Shown piece by piece: positions 9,342 to 18,629 of a stretch of 64,000 nt of DNA; within the stretch, counting starts at the first letter, position 1, and every line of letters begins with the position of its first letter. Made by a program: the position numbers and the translations under genes. Source of the stretch: Aphrocallistes beatrix (lineage: Eukaryota; Porifera; Hexactinellida; Sceptrulophora; Aphrocallistidae); the NCBI GenBank assembly GCA_963281255.1, contig OY725494.1:2803934-2867933 (forward strand), given 5' to 3'. The notes under the pieces were generated by a model. The model was not told where the DNA came from. It saw only the letters and a program-made list of their open reading frames with translations, and did not search any database.

Positions 9342-10720
9342 TGCCGACCAGTTGCTCGGCATCTGGCTGCAAGTGTAACTACAAGTCTGAAGATCTTGTG
9401 ACTCTTTTCAAGATGCCGCAGAAACCAGATCAACTTAGACATGCTTGGGTTCGGGCACTCCGCAGAGATTATATAGACGAGTTAAGGCTGTTTACGTCTG
9501 CATGAAGTACTTTACGACTGAAGATATCGAGTACACGCACAAGGTTCCCAACGGAGAGTACTTTTCGCGGAATCCCTAGAGTGAACCCAAAGCTGAGGGA
9601 TGATGCTGTACCAGTCTTTCTACCAGGATGTCCCTCATACTACTCCCAATCTGCAGCTAAGCGAAGTCGTCGGTCTCTCGACTCAAAAGATGACGAGTTC
9701 CTCAATCAAGCATTGACACTTAGCCTGAGATCTGATCCAGAAGAAAAAGAGAGATTCAAGGTTAGCTGCTTCCAGGAAATTCAAGGTAAGTTATCACTTA
9801 TTTCTTTACCTAAAACCTGGTCATTATGGTACCCAGATGAACATAGCTTGATTTTTATGCGTCCTAGTTTAGAGAATTCTAGTATATTCGTTGATGTTTA
9901 TTTGGTAGTAACGTTCGATCTTTCTATCAAGGTCTTTTATAAAAATTCGACAACTTGAATCACTTATGAATGAAATTTCTAGTGCGCCTTATCGATGTGA
10001 GCCATCTAAGAATTCTGAATCTACTGCTTCCCATATATCATCAGCGAATGTTCATATCCAACAAGCCATTGATATTATGTATACCAGTTCGGATGTGGAA
10101 ACATCTGAGCATCCAGAAATTTGTCGACTCCAATTCATTCAATGCCAATTAGAAAACAGTCTTGTTCCCAAAAATAGACGTAGATACAACATACTCACAC
10201 AATATTATCTCTTAAAGTTAAAACACATCTGATCTCGCCAGCTTGTTATAAGTATCTCCAGCACATGCCTTGCCTATCACTTCCTCACTTCAATACAAAA
10301 ATTGTACTCTTCATTTGGGCTCGAAAATGAATTCTTTCCATTCCTGAGGCAAGCAACGTGTTCTTTTTCGAATGAACAAAAACATGTCATCCTTCAAATG
10401 GATGAAATTCACGTAAAACCCGGTACAGCAGAACTCGGTTAGTACGTACTCGGGATACAACGTACTTCTGTTTAGTACGTACTTATTTCTCTGAACCAGA
10501 ATTCATTTATTATATAGATTCCTATGTAATATCAACTCGGTTAGTACGTACTTACGGATAGTACGTGCTTTTTTTCCGCTTCCTGGAGGGGTACGTACTA
10601 ACCGAGTTCTACTGTATATCATACAAGGGAGGCAAAATTATGGGATACAATATATGTCCAGATAATCCTACGAAAACTGTAATTGTTATCATGGTCTCTA
10701 GCCTTCAGAAAAAATGGTCC
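9342..10720 (+). pseudogene. THAP-domain P-like transposase, broken
   Basis: The THAP domain starts at 9342 (MPTSCSASGCKCNYKSED) with the C-x4-C zinc ligands, then RHAWVRALRRD and, after a frame break near 9500, the YVCMKYFTTEDIEYTH block with the last Cys; the usual His of this C2CH finger is replaced by Tyr. An NPKLRDDAVPVFLPGCPSYY segment near 9590 is typical after THAP domains. GTAAGT at about 9786 looks like a splice donor. Exon-like sequence resumes near 9950 (LESLMNEISSAPYR), with P-transposase-like SPACYKYLQSMP near 10230 and DEIHVKP near 10400. The MITE at 10426 interrupts the next segment, and TVIVIM with similar sequence follows near 10677. Stops near 9590 and 10235 show that it is dead. 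Confidence 0.7.
10426..10614. mobile_element. pogo/Tigger-like MITE nested in the P-like transposon
   Basis: A 189-bp element with ends CAGCAGAACTCGGTTAGTAC and the complementary AACCGAGTTCTACTG, flanked by TA on both sides (10424-10425, 10615-10616). A very similar copy lies at 58925-59112. Deleting it would leave the P-transposase sequence on either side contiguous. Confidence 0.8.
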
Positions 10721-12038
10721 TGCATTGTTCGTCTGTTACCATGAAGGGCCAGCGAGGAAAATTCTAGTCGAGCTTGCTTTAAACTCAATAGTAGATAGCA
10801 ATGATTGTGATGTCTGGGAAAATACATGTCCTTCCTGCAATATTCCTCGTTTTTCGATTCTACGTAGGTTGTTATTTGTTTCAGGAAATTGTACAAGTAT
10901 GATAGCTAATAAAGTAAAAAATATAATTCCATGGTAGTATGTAGGGGAATTGAAAAACTTAAATTGAAAAATTTAACTCTTAATATCCTTATATTTTAAT
11001 ATACGCAGTATATGTTTAACTTTATTTTTCTTTATCTAGTTCAGCTGTAAGCGCGGCCAACCTTTCTCACACGCCAGTAACTCAACCCTCAATTTGTTAA
11101 CCGGAGACAACAACAGAGCTAAAATGCTCGAAAGAAAGTTTATGAATTGTAAAACTGTTTTAAATTTTTAATACATTATTAATTGTGATTGTAATAGTAT
11201 TGTCTTGTTTATTTCAATTATTTAAATGAAATATATGAAATCACTTCAATACTCAATATAGTATAGTATGATGGAGACATTTAAAATAGAAATTAATGGG
11301 GTTAGATCAAATGTGAACGCTCAAGGCTATCACTCAAATCATTATGTACTAAAATTACCACGAAATATTGAAAAGTTGGTATTTCATTGTTCGGCTTCGA
11401 TCGCATCCCTGGTCCAAATTTCACATTCTACTGTGAGGCCTGAGTTAAGTAGGCCATGGCTTAACTTTTTTTAAAAATGTGACAATGACGTCATAATTCC
11501 ATGATGAGTAGAAATTTTCGTATGAGCTCAGAACTTAGTGGAGCCATCGCTAAAATACTCCCACATGCCAAAAAGCTTTTTGTGCCTAGCAGTTTCGTCA
11601 ATCATTTCGTTACAGATATACAGGGGCGTCGGAAGCGGGGGGGATGGGGGTGATTCATCCCCCCCATAATTTAAACGAGGGGGGATTATCCCCCCCACGC
11701 GTAATCGCGATTTGATAGTAACAAATTTCAAATTTCTTAGCTTAATAGGAAACCTCATACACCAGTCTGCAATTTGAAAACTGGTTTGAAGCCTGATACT
11801 TTAAATCATAGAATATGTTGATGATTGAAACCTTGTTATGTGTGTATACATAACTGATAACTTATAAAATTGTTTTCCATTTGTTTCATATCTGCTGTGA
11901 TGAAAAAGTACACTATTACTGAGACATTAGTAATGATTCAACTTAATATAAATTAACTCAGATTACGATTTTATCATTGATTTGTTGTTTCTGTGCTTAA
12001 TTAATTTCGACGATTTCTAAAAACTACAATAAAGAAAC

Positions 12039-12536
12039 ATGACCTGTCCATCTGGTAGTAATAATCGTAAGAGACATCGACAAATATCGCTTGTAGAGAT
12101 GTGCAAAATACCGAAGGCCAGTCAATCTCAAGGTGGATTCACTAATAATACGGATCAAGAGGCCCATCTTGGTTTCGAAGAATCAATAGAACCATATGTC
12201 GAATCTGTGGAGTTAGATGAGCATGAAATCGTGATTGGTGAAGCTGACTTAGTGAATTCATTAAGTCTCACAGAACGCTATGTCCCTCTAGACTGCAATC
12301 GTTTACCCTTCAGAACCTTTGGGAAAAATCATCTGATCAATTTAAAGCCCCAAAAACATTGGTTCGAAACTTTTGATTTCTTGCACTATGTACAGGAACG
12401 CGACATCGTGATATGTTACCCATGTTCCAAAACACTACAAGAACGAAAATTCCCTAATAATCTAAAAATTGAACCTTCATTTACTGATAGCAATATTGGA
12501 TTTTGCAATTGGAAAAAAGCGATAGAAAAGTTCTAA
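12039..12536 (+). CDS. hAT transposase N-terminal part with TTF-type zinc finger
   Basis: A 165-residue frame with an acidic, Ser-rich N-terminus (residues 1-80). A TTF-type zinc-finger region follows (FGKNHLINLKPQKHWFETFD, then ICYPCSKTLQERKF and GFCNWKKAIEKF), the DNA-binding module of ZMYM/hAT transposases. The frame stops just after GFCNWKKAIEKF and overlaps the start of the next frame by 34 bases. The DUF4371 stretch that normally comes between this finger and the next frame is absent, so the element is internally deleted and the protein is unlikely to be an active transposase by itself. Confidence 0.75.
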   Translation: MTCPSGSNNRKRHRQISLVEMCKIPKASQSQGGFTNNTDQEAHLGFEESIEPYVESVELDEHEIVIGEADLVNSLSLTERYVPLDCNRLPFRTFGKNHLINLKPQKHWFETFDFLHYVQERDIVICYPCSKTLQERKFPNNLKIEPSFTDSNIGFCNWKKAIEKF

Positions 12537-13750
12537 ATTTAGATCTGCAACATACTATCGAAAGCAGTCGTTGGAGTTGTGATTTGATGCAATTTTTGAA
12601 TTCTCAATCGAATTTTATACGTGACAGCCGTAAAAGATTTGATTTGGTGAAGAAATTGCACAGTGAGCTTCATCCAGATGACGAACTAAACTCTGCTGTT
12701 CGACGACCAGCATGTCCAACTCGTTGGGTACTTCGTGGTAAACTTTTATCAGCAACCCGAAACGAATATGATGTCCTGCTTCAAGTGATGCATGACTTAG
12801 CTGAGACTGCAGATGCCAAAACTGCAGCTACTGCTCGTGGTTTCGAGCTTAGGCTTTATCAGTTTGAGACTCTACTTTCAATTAACTTGCTTCTTCCAAT
12901 ATTCAAACGAGTAGAAATGCTATCTAAGGCACTACAATCCAAAGAAGCCACAATCTTTGGAGCTATAGAAGCAGCTAATTATGTCATTGATGAGCTGTCT
13001 GATATGAGAATGAACGACACTGATTTCAACGAGATTTACAAAAATTGCTTGAAAATCTCTGAAGAATTAGATATTCATCCTCCAAAAGAAAACCGTATCC
13101 GCAAAAATAATCCAATAATAGAATACGACATTAATCTAACAAGTTATACTCCAGCCTTACAGTTATCCCCCTATGAACATTGGAGAGCAAAGTTTATAGA
13201 GTTCTTAGATGTGTTGGTTGAAAAATTGAAACATACCTTCGATAAAACTAACTTGGGTATGATAGGTAATATTGAACAGCTTTTCCTGTCAGTGATAAAT
13301 ACAGAAGGTAATAAAGATAGCTTGATATCATCTGTGTACACCTTTTACAAGAATGACTTATCTTCAGTCGAAGATTTGCAATTCGAACTTCAGATGTTAA
13401 AGCGATTAGTAAAGTCAGAAAAGTCACCGGTGACGTCGATTACATGCTTTATTTCAATGTACAAGTCATTGACTAAAGAGGTGAGCGATATGCTACCTAA
13501 TATTACACGGCTAGTGACAATTCTATTGGTAGTTGGAGTCTCTGGAGCGAGTGCCGAACGAAGCTTTAGTGTACTTCGTCGGCTTAAAACATGGCTCAGA
13601 TCGACAATGACACAAGCAAGAATGACCCAACTCTCCATTCTCGCAATCGAGAGGGAAAAATCTGGGGAAACAGAGTGTCTGAAAATAGCAAGAGCGTTCA
13701 TAAGTAATGAACGCCGCGAAAGGAAGTTTGGCAAATTCCCTAGCTCTTAA
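12503..13750 (+). CDS. hAT transposase C-terminal part with dimerisation domain
   Basis: A 415-residue frame overlapping the preceding one. It contains ACPTRWVLRGKLLSA, the usual CxxRW motif of hAT transposases, a long helical middle, and a C-terminal hAT dimerisation domain near residues 330-385 (LVVGVSGASAERSFSVLRRL, then LRSTMTQARMTQLSILAIER). The upstream catalytic DUF4371 portion with its acidic residues is missing, consistent with an internal deletion. The methionine at 12503 is only the first in frame; true initiation here is doubtful. Closest family: ZMYM1-like zinc-finger transposases. Confidence 0.8.
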   Translation: MQLEKSDRKVLNLDLQHTIESSRWSCDLMQFLNSQSNFIRDSRKRFDLVKKLHSELHPDDELNSAVRRPACPTRWVLRGKLLSATRNEYDVLLQVMHDLAETADAKTAATARGFELRLYQFETLLSINLLLPIFKRVEMLSKALQSKEATIFGAIEAANYVIDELSDMRMNDTDFNEIYKNCLKISEELDIHPPKENRIRKNNPIIEYDINLTSYTPALQLSPYEHWRAKFIEFLDVLVEKLKHTFDKTNLGMIGNIEQLFLSVINTEGNKDSLISSVYTFYKNDLSSVEDLQFELQMLKRLVKSEKSPVTSITCFISMYKSLTKEVSDMLPNITRLVTILLVVGVSGASAERSFSVLRRLKTWLRSTMTQARMTQLSILAIEREKSGETECLKIARAFISNERRERKFGKFPSS

Positions 13751-13856
13751 ATGCAAAATTCTGAATGAATAATTAAAGTTAATGAATCTCATAATGTTAT
13801 TATTCTTTAATCCCCCCCATGACATACGAGCTTCCGACGCCCCTGCAGATATATAT

Positions 13857-14448
13857 AGGGTGTCTCAAAAGTTCTGCAACAACTAATTTTACTTTGTTAA
13901 TTTGACTAAGATCACTTGATTGTATTCCAAATTAGCCTCCATAAATGAAATCTAGCACCCTTCTAGCATAGAAATGAGCTCAACCCATTACGCAAAAAAC
14001 ATTTCTTATAAAATTATGAATAATTACATACCAATTACTCCAAAATTTGGAGCTCAAAAATGTAAAGTTTGAAGATCACTATTTTTCTGATGAAATATTA
14101 CATTAATCACTTCTATATTCTGTAATTGATTCATAATACTAAAATAACATTATTACTTTTGATTTATGTAACGGAAATCTTCTATAAGAACGCGAGTATT
14201 TTAAGTATAGACGTCAAATGTACCATGGATATGAGTTTTTTTATTGAGATAAAAAATATTCTTTACTAGACAACGATATATATGATCCAGGATTGCAAAT
14301 ACATTGAGAAAAGCAGGCCATTGGGAATGCAAAATAATTAAGATAATCCTCCTTATTTTTTGATTAAAAATAGGTATCGGATATTCGATCTATTTATCTA
14401 TGTATTAATGCATCAGCAACATTTGTTGCAGAACTTTTGGGACACCCT
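13857..14448. mobile_element. MITE with AGGGTGTC termini (mariner-like)
   Basis: Inverted ends AGGGTGTCTCAAAAGTTCTG and the complement CAGAACTTTTGGGACACCCT bound a 592-bp non-coding element in TA-rich flanks. Ends of this type (GGGTGTCCCAAAAGT) are typical of mariner-related MITEs. The interior is AT-rich with no supported frame. Confidence 0.65.
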
Positions 14449-14460
14449 GTATATATATAC

Positions 14461-15395
14461 AAGCGCACTTCGCTTGCTCGCGCTGCGCGGCTTGCTGACA
14501 CTGCGTGACCGCAGAGTTGCCCTACGGGCGCCTGAAGTTACTCAAACTAACCTATTTGGGGAATTCTTTTACTTTTTATAAATATTGTAAACAAAGCTTA
14601 ACGAATAATTTCTCATATGGATCCGAAAATATGATATTCTAAATCTACACTCCTGAAAACCCCATGTCAACCGTTAGAAGCTAGTCTCTAGCCTATTTTT
14701 GTAATTTGTTTACTTTATGTATCTATTGTAAACAAATAATTTATAATATCGATCTGAAAATATGATATTCGAAATCTACACCCCTAAAAACCCCATGTCA
14801 ACCGTTGGAAGCTATTCTCTAGCCTACTTTTGTAATTTGTTTACTTTATGTATCTATTGTAAACAAAAGTAAACAAAAAATTCATCATATCGATCTGAAA
14901 ATATGATATTCGAAATCTACACCCTTAAAAACCCCATATCAACCGTTGGAATCTAGTCTCTAGCATAATTTTCAAAATTCGTCAAATCGTGTGAAAATAT
15001 GTATATAAAGGTGTGAAAATATACACATAACCTTTTTTACTGCCATACACTATCATATATAATTGAGACATTTATATAAGTTATTGCTTTGAAGTATTAA
15101 TAACAATGACAGCCTACAATAGTGTCTTATAATGATTTCTATTGTGAGAGTGAAGCCGTACATAGTATTGTATAGAAAAGGTGTGAAAAATTGTTTTCCA
15201 TTTTTTTGCAGAGGTGTGAAAATTTCGCTTAGCTTTTCGAACTTAATCCTAGATTCATCATTTGACACCTACATGCCAATTTTCGTATCTCTACGACTTG
15301 CCAATTCTTCAATCAATTCGGACAAACAAACAAACAAACAAACAAACAAACAAAATCCTAGCATTTTAATATATAAGATACACACACATTAATCG
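14461..15395. repeat. composite repeat: GC-rich head, about 135-bp tandem units, ACAA tail
   Basis: It begins with a GC-rich module (AGCGCACTTCGCTTGCTCGC). Three tandem units follow, each marked by CCCATGTCAACCGTT or a variant (14661, 14792, 14933; spacing about 131 and 141). It ends with a (CAAA)n tail at about 15325-15352 and TCCTAGCATTTTAATATATA. Related pieces occur at 61540-62410 and 62764-63030, so this is a dispersed family. The class is not identified; the tail is compatible with a retroposed or Helitron-like element, but I cannot decide. Confidence 0.6.
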
Positions 15396-15756
15396 AGTTT
15401 TAATAGTAAGGATGTGTTGCATGCCAAATGCGTTTCCAGGCCAAACGCGTTTGGCGTAGGCCAGATGCGTTTTCATAATTTTCTGAAACCCATGGGTGTA
15501 TTTCTAATTAAATAATTGAAGTTGTAATATACTTGTATGTATATTATACTACTATTAGTAATCATAGGAATAGCTTACAACCTTTGTTTCAAATTGGTTT
15601 GAGGTATAGAGAAGATGATCAAGTATCCCGACAGCAGTTCCGATTTGGTACATATCTTCTAGCCTTTGCATTATAACTCCCGGGATATTTTGGGGAACGA
15701 AGGTGATTATCTATCAATCGGAGGGATAGGGATAATTTTTCCCAACACCAACCAAC
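15396..15756. other. intergenic, with short AAACGCGTTT-type repeats
   Basis: Non-coding. At 15426-15472 three closely spaced variants of (A)AA-YGCG-TTT occur, one of them a perfect palindrome AAACGCGTTT. Otherwise nothing is recognised. Confidence 0.4.
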
Positions 15757-16019
15757 TTAATCTTTTTGCTGGACTGGTTTATCATTCGTTGGATCTGTTT
15801 TTTCTTGTCCCTTCTTAGCTGTTAACCTCACTTGCCGAACACCATCAGCCCTATAGTCCAGCCAACACGAGATGCACCATGCACCACAACCATAGCCTTC
15901 CATGCCATCAACAGTCTGTCCACAAATTGTATGGATTGCCCTGTGACAATCTGGACACCTGTGAGCACCTGTGCATTCCCCTTCACAAAATATACATCGC
16001 AGAACACCTATCTCTAAAT

Positions 16020-16322
16020 CAGTGGTTCTCAAACGGGGGTGCGAGGGACGATTCTGGGAGGTGCGAGAAAGTATAGCCACTTGATTAATGTTTACTAAGT
16101 AATAACAAATTTGTTCCATTTTGCCTACTCAATGAAAGTGCATTATTTAGCTTTAGCATATTTTATTGTATTCTTGGAAGTGCTTTTTCAAAATCATATA
16201 ATGTGTAAATCAATGCATTTTATTGAATAGACGTAATGACACTACCTTTATTAAAAAGGGGTGCGAGATTTGATTTCGAAAGCTGAAGGGATGCGGGAGT
16301 CTAAAAAGGTTAAGAAACACTG
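16020..16322. mobile_element. hAT-type MITE nested in integrase element
   Basis: A 303-bp element with ends CAGTGGTTCTCAAACGG and AGGTTAAGAAACACTG, flanked by the exact 8-bp repeat CTCTAAAT (16012-16019 and 16323-16330). CAGTGGTTCTCAA ends with 8-bp duplications are characteristic of hAT MITEs. Confidence 0.9.
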
Positions 16323-16330
16323 CTCTAAAT

Positions 16331-17130
16331 GGTGCGATGATGTTGGAATGTACGAGCATGAAGGACGTGGAGAAGGTGCATCAGCTGGTAGTGAGGTGTT
16401 AAACGGTTGTTGTTGAAGTGAACATTCCAGATCTGGAGATACTGGATTATGACCTGGAGATAGTTGGAGGCTTTCTGCCGGAAAACTGCATCGATGTACA
16501 ACAAGAATTGATGATCTTGCATCAATTGGAGCTGAGAGAAAAGGTAGGGAATTGCAATGCTCTGTTAAGACGTTACTATAGTCATTATGCATAATCTCCC
16601 TGGTATAGGAATCATCCGATCCAAAATCTGAAAAGACCTCTGAACTCTCAACATTAGGAGAAGGAATAGACAGATCAGTAAGACTCCCCGCAGGTGTGAT
16701 GTTGGTCGATCCGATATCAGGGTAATCGTCATTGAATTCTCTGTCTTCTTCAAGAAGTCTATCAAAAGATTACAATATTCATAATTGAAACTTTCTTATA
16801 TTGCTAACTACTGACTATTTTATATCTCAAAGCTAAAATCAATTATAATCTAGCTACTAAAGGTGTTAAAATACGGGAAAATATAGTTTGCTCATAGTTT
16901 GCTCAATGTAAATATTAAGCTAGCATATATTTGTTCACAATACTAAGCAACCCGATTAAATATGAATCTCCTATTAGTTATTATCATACTACATATGAAT
17001 TTATAAAATAACTTCCTGCGTTTAAACACATGACAAATAAATTGTTTATCATCTCCATCCATCCCAATTTTCAAGCTAAAATTGGTTTAGATTCTTAGAA
17101 CAAATAATTTTACAGTGACTTAATTTAACA
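16331..17130. other. AT-rich stretch inside the minus-strand integrase element
   Basis: Probably the linker and intron-like part of the integrase element. Short frames occur in several phases, but none shows a recognisable domain. Confidence 0.35.
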
Positions 17131-17436
17131 TAATATAACTCACATGTTCAAATCTTCTTCTGTGGTTATGTCCTTAGAAATATTATCAGGATTTCCGAAT
17201 TCATCGAGCCTTCCTGTTGCCTCTCTTACAAACAGCACACTGTAGGGAGATTTATTTCCGAGAGTGAGTGCGGACTTGTATTTATGGAATGTTGAGCAAG
17301 AGAGACATATTTCACCCAACAAGAGTTGTTATTTTTCCTCATCAATGCACCTAGAACTTTTTTAATTTCTTGATTTACTCTCTCTACTGAACTCGGGCTC
17401 TGTGGATGCCTAGGTTTTCCGTGCACTATTCTATAA

Positions 17437-17850
17437 GAATACAAGTCATTTCGCACCTAAACCATTTCGTACCTAACACAATTTCGTATTTATAAAAACA
17501 CAGTTTCGTATTTATAAAAACACAATTTCGTATTTATAAAAACACAATTTCGTATTTATGAAAACACAATTTCGTATTTATAAAAACACAATTTCGTATT
17601 TATGAAAACACAATTTCGTATTTATAAAAACACAATTTCGTTTTTATAAAAACACAATTTCGTATTTATAAAAACACAATTTCGTGTTTATAAAAACACA
17701 ATTTCGTGTTTATAAAAACACAAATCTGAAAGTGTATTGGGTACGAAAGAGTATTGGGTACGAAAGTGTATTGGATACGAAAGTGTATTGGGTACGAAAG
17801 TGTCATAATTAAGGTACGAAAGAGTGTTGGGTACGAAGTGACCGATACCC
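17437..17850. mobile_element. 414-bp element carrying a 22-bp minisatellite, 8-bp target duplication
   Basis: Flanked by the direct repeat TTCTATAA (17429-17436 and 17851-17858), it splits the integrase coding sequence of the host element. Its ends are imperfect inverted repeats (GAATACAAGTCATTTCG and GGGTATCGGTCACTTCG). Subterminal TTCGTACC/GGTACGAA motifs recur in inverted orientation. A relative lies at 36116-36883. The superfamily is unknown; an 8-bp duplication fits hAT or P. Confidence 0.8.
17478..17720. repeat. 22-bp minisatellite, about 11 copies
   Basis: Tandem units of CACAATTTCGTATTTATAAA plus AA, with a few variants (TATTTATG, GTGTTTATA). It occupies the centre of the nested element at 17437-17850. 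Confidence 0.95.
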
Positions 17851-18260
17851 TTCTATAACTGGGGCCACAGTTCTCGTATCATTTTTGCCAAATTAACATT
17901 TTTGAATTCTTTCCTGTTACCACTCTGCAATATACGAGGTGAACCGATAAGACAGAAGATATCAAGAAGGGTTGCTGAAATTTCAGTAGCTGTTTTGGTT
18001 TTAATAGGCCGAAGGACCACACATTTTGTTAGGTGATCCTGGTATACGAGCAAGAAATTATACGGTGAGTTCACTGTTCCACTAGCTTGCATGTCTATGA
18101 GGTCGGTTTGGCCTCTAGACGCGAACTCAGTACTCCTAATTGGTTTTGTGACAACACTTTTTATTGATTTTTTCGATTATTGTAGTCGACATTCTTGACA
18201 CATCCCGACAAACGAAAGTACAATCTTTCTGGACAAACCGGTATAGCCCTGTTGCATGAG

Positions 18261-18629
18261 ATGTTGACCCCCCTCTTAAAGGAACCATGGATAGCCAGGG
18301 GCCATTATCCTACACTATGTGCGTTAGATAATGCCCCCTTTATTAAGCTTCATCATGTTCAATAATAATAATGCTGAATTCTGCAACATCAGTGAGCTCT
18401 TACCTCATTGATGCGACTCGATTATTGTCATTATTGCATGACAGTTACAAACTAATTTTAATAATACTACACTTATTAAACCACAGGAAGCTAAATGTTC
18501 TAGTATCTATTACGTTATTATTCTAATGAGTTTACAACGCATTAATAACACTATATAATATTGTTTGCAATGCATGGATATAAAACATTGTGTATAATTA
18601 TCTTTCTTTATTGATTCAATCTCATCAAA
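18261..18629. other. intergenic gap between two divergent integrase elements
   Basis: Non-coding and AT-rich. It contains a short inverted pair around GCCATTATC ... GATAATGCC at 18302-18344 that could be an element end. No gene is seen. Confidence 0.4.

Larger units (their letters stand above)
9089..11458. mobile_element. P-superfamily DNA transposon with THAP domain
   Basis: Terminal inverted repeats of about 70 bp lie at 9089-9160 and 11390-11458 (CATGGCCTACTTAACTCAGG and its complement). The interior carries a decayed transposase with a THAP zinc finger, SPACYKYLQSMPCLSLPHFN and MDEIHVKP, an order known from P elements and THAP9. A Tigger-like MITE is nested at 10426-10614. No target duplication is visible: the 8-bp flanks CGAAGAGC and GCTTAACT differ. 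Its left end is exactly the inner end of the left duplication arm. Confidence 0.8.
11621..13845 (+). mobile_element. hAT element with 8-bp target site duplication
   Basis: Ends CAGGGGCGTCGGAAGC at 11621 and the complement GCTTCCGACGCCCCTG at 13830-13845. It is flanked by the direct repeat CAGATATA at 11613-11620 and 13846-13853. The interior carries a ZMYM1-like hAT transposase in two overlapping frames. Poly-C tracts lie near both ends. The intact target duplication indicates a relatively undisturbed insertion. Confidence 0.92.
15757..18260 (-). mobile_element. KRBA2/GIN-type integrase element (fossil), minus strand
   Basis: Minus-strand pieces in order match the integrase of KRBA2-like (Ginger/GIN-related) elements. 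They are an RGQTDLIDMQA block with YQDHLTKCVVLRPIKT near 18000-18100, a VHGKPRHPQSPSSVERVNQE block near 17400, and a C-terminal zinc-binding module near 15850-16010 (CIFCEGECTGAHRCPDC ... HTICG ... GYGCGAWC). The element is broken in several places. Two smaller elements are nested in it: a 22-bp-repeat element at 17437-17850 and a hAT MITE at 16020-16322. It lies back to back with the plus-strand integrase element at 18630. Family assignment rests on these motifs. Confidence 0.75.

Noticed and set aside
17478-17720. CRISPR-like array of 22-bp repeats
   Set aside because: Units are contiguous with no spacers, and they lie inside a eukaryotic mobile element.
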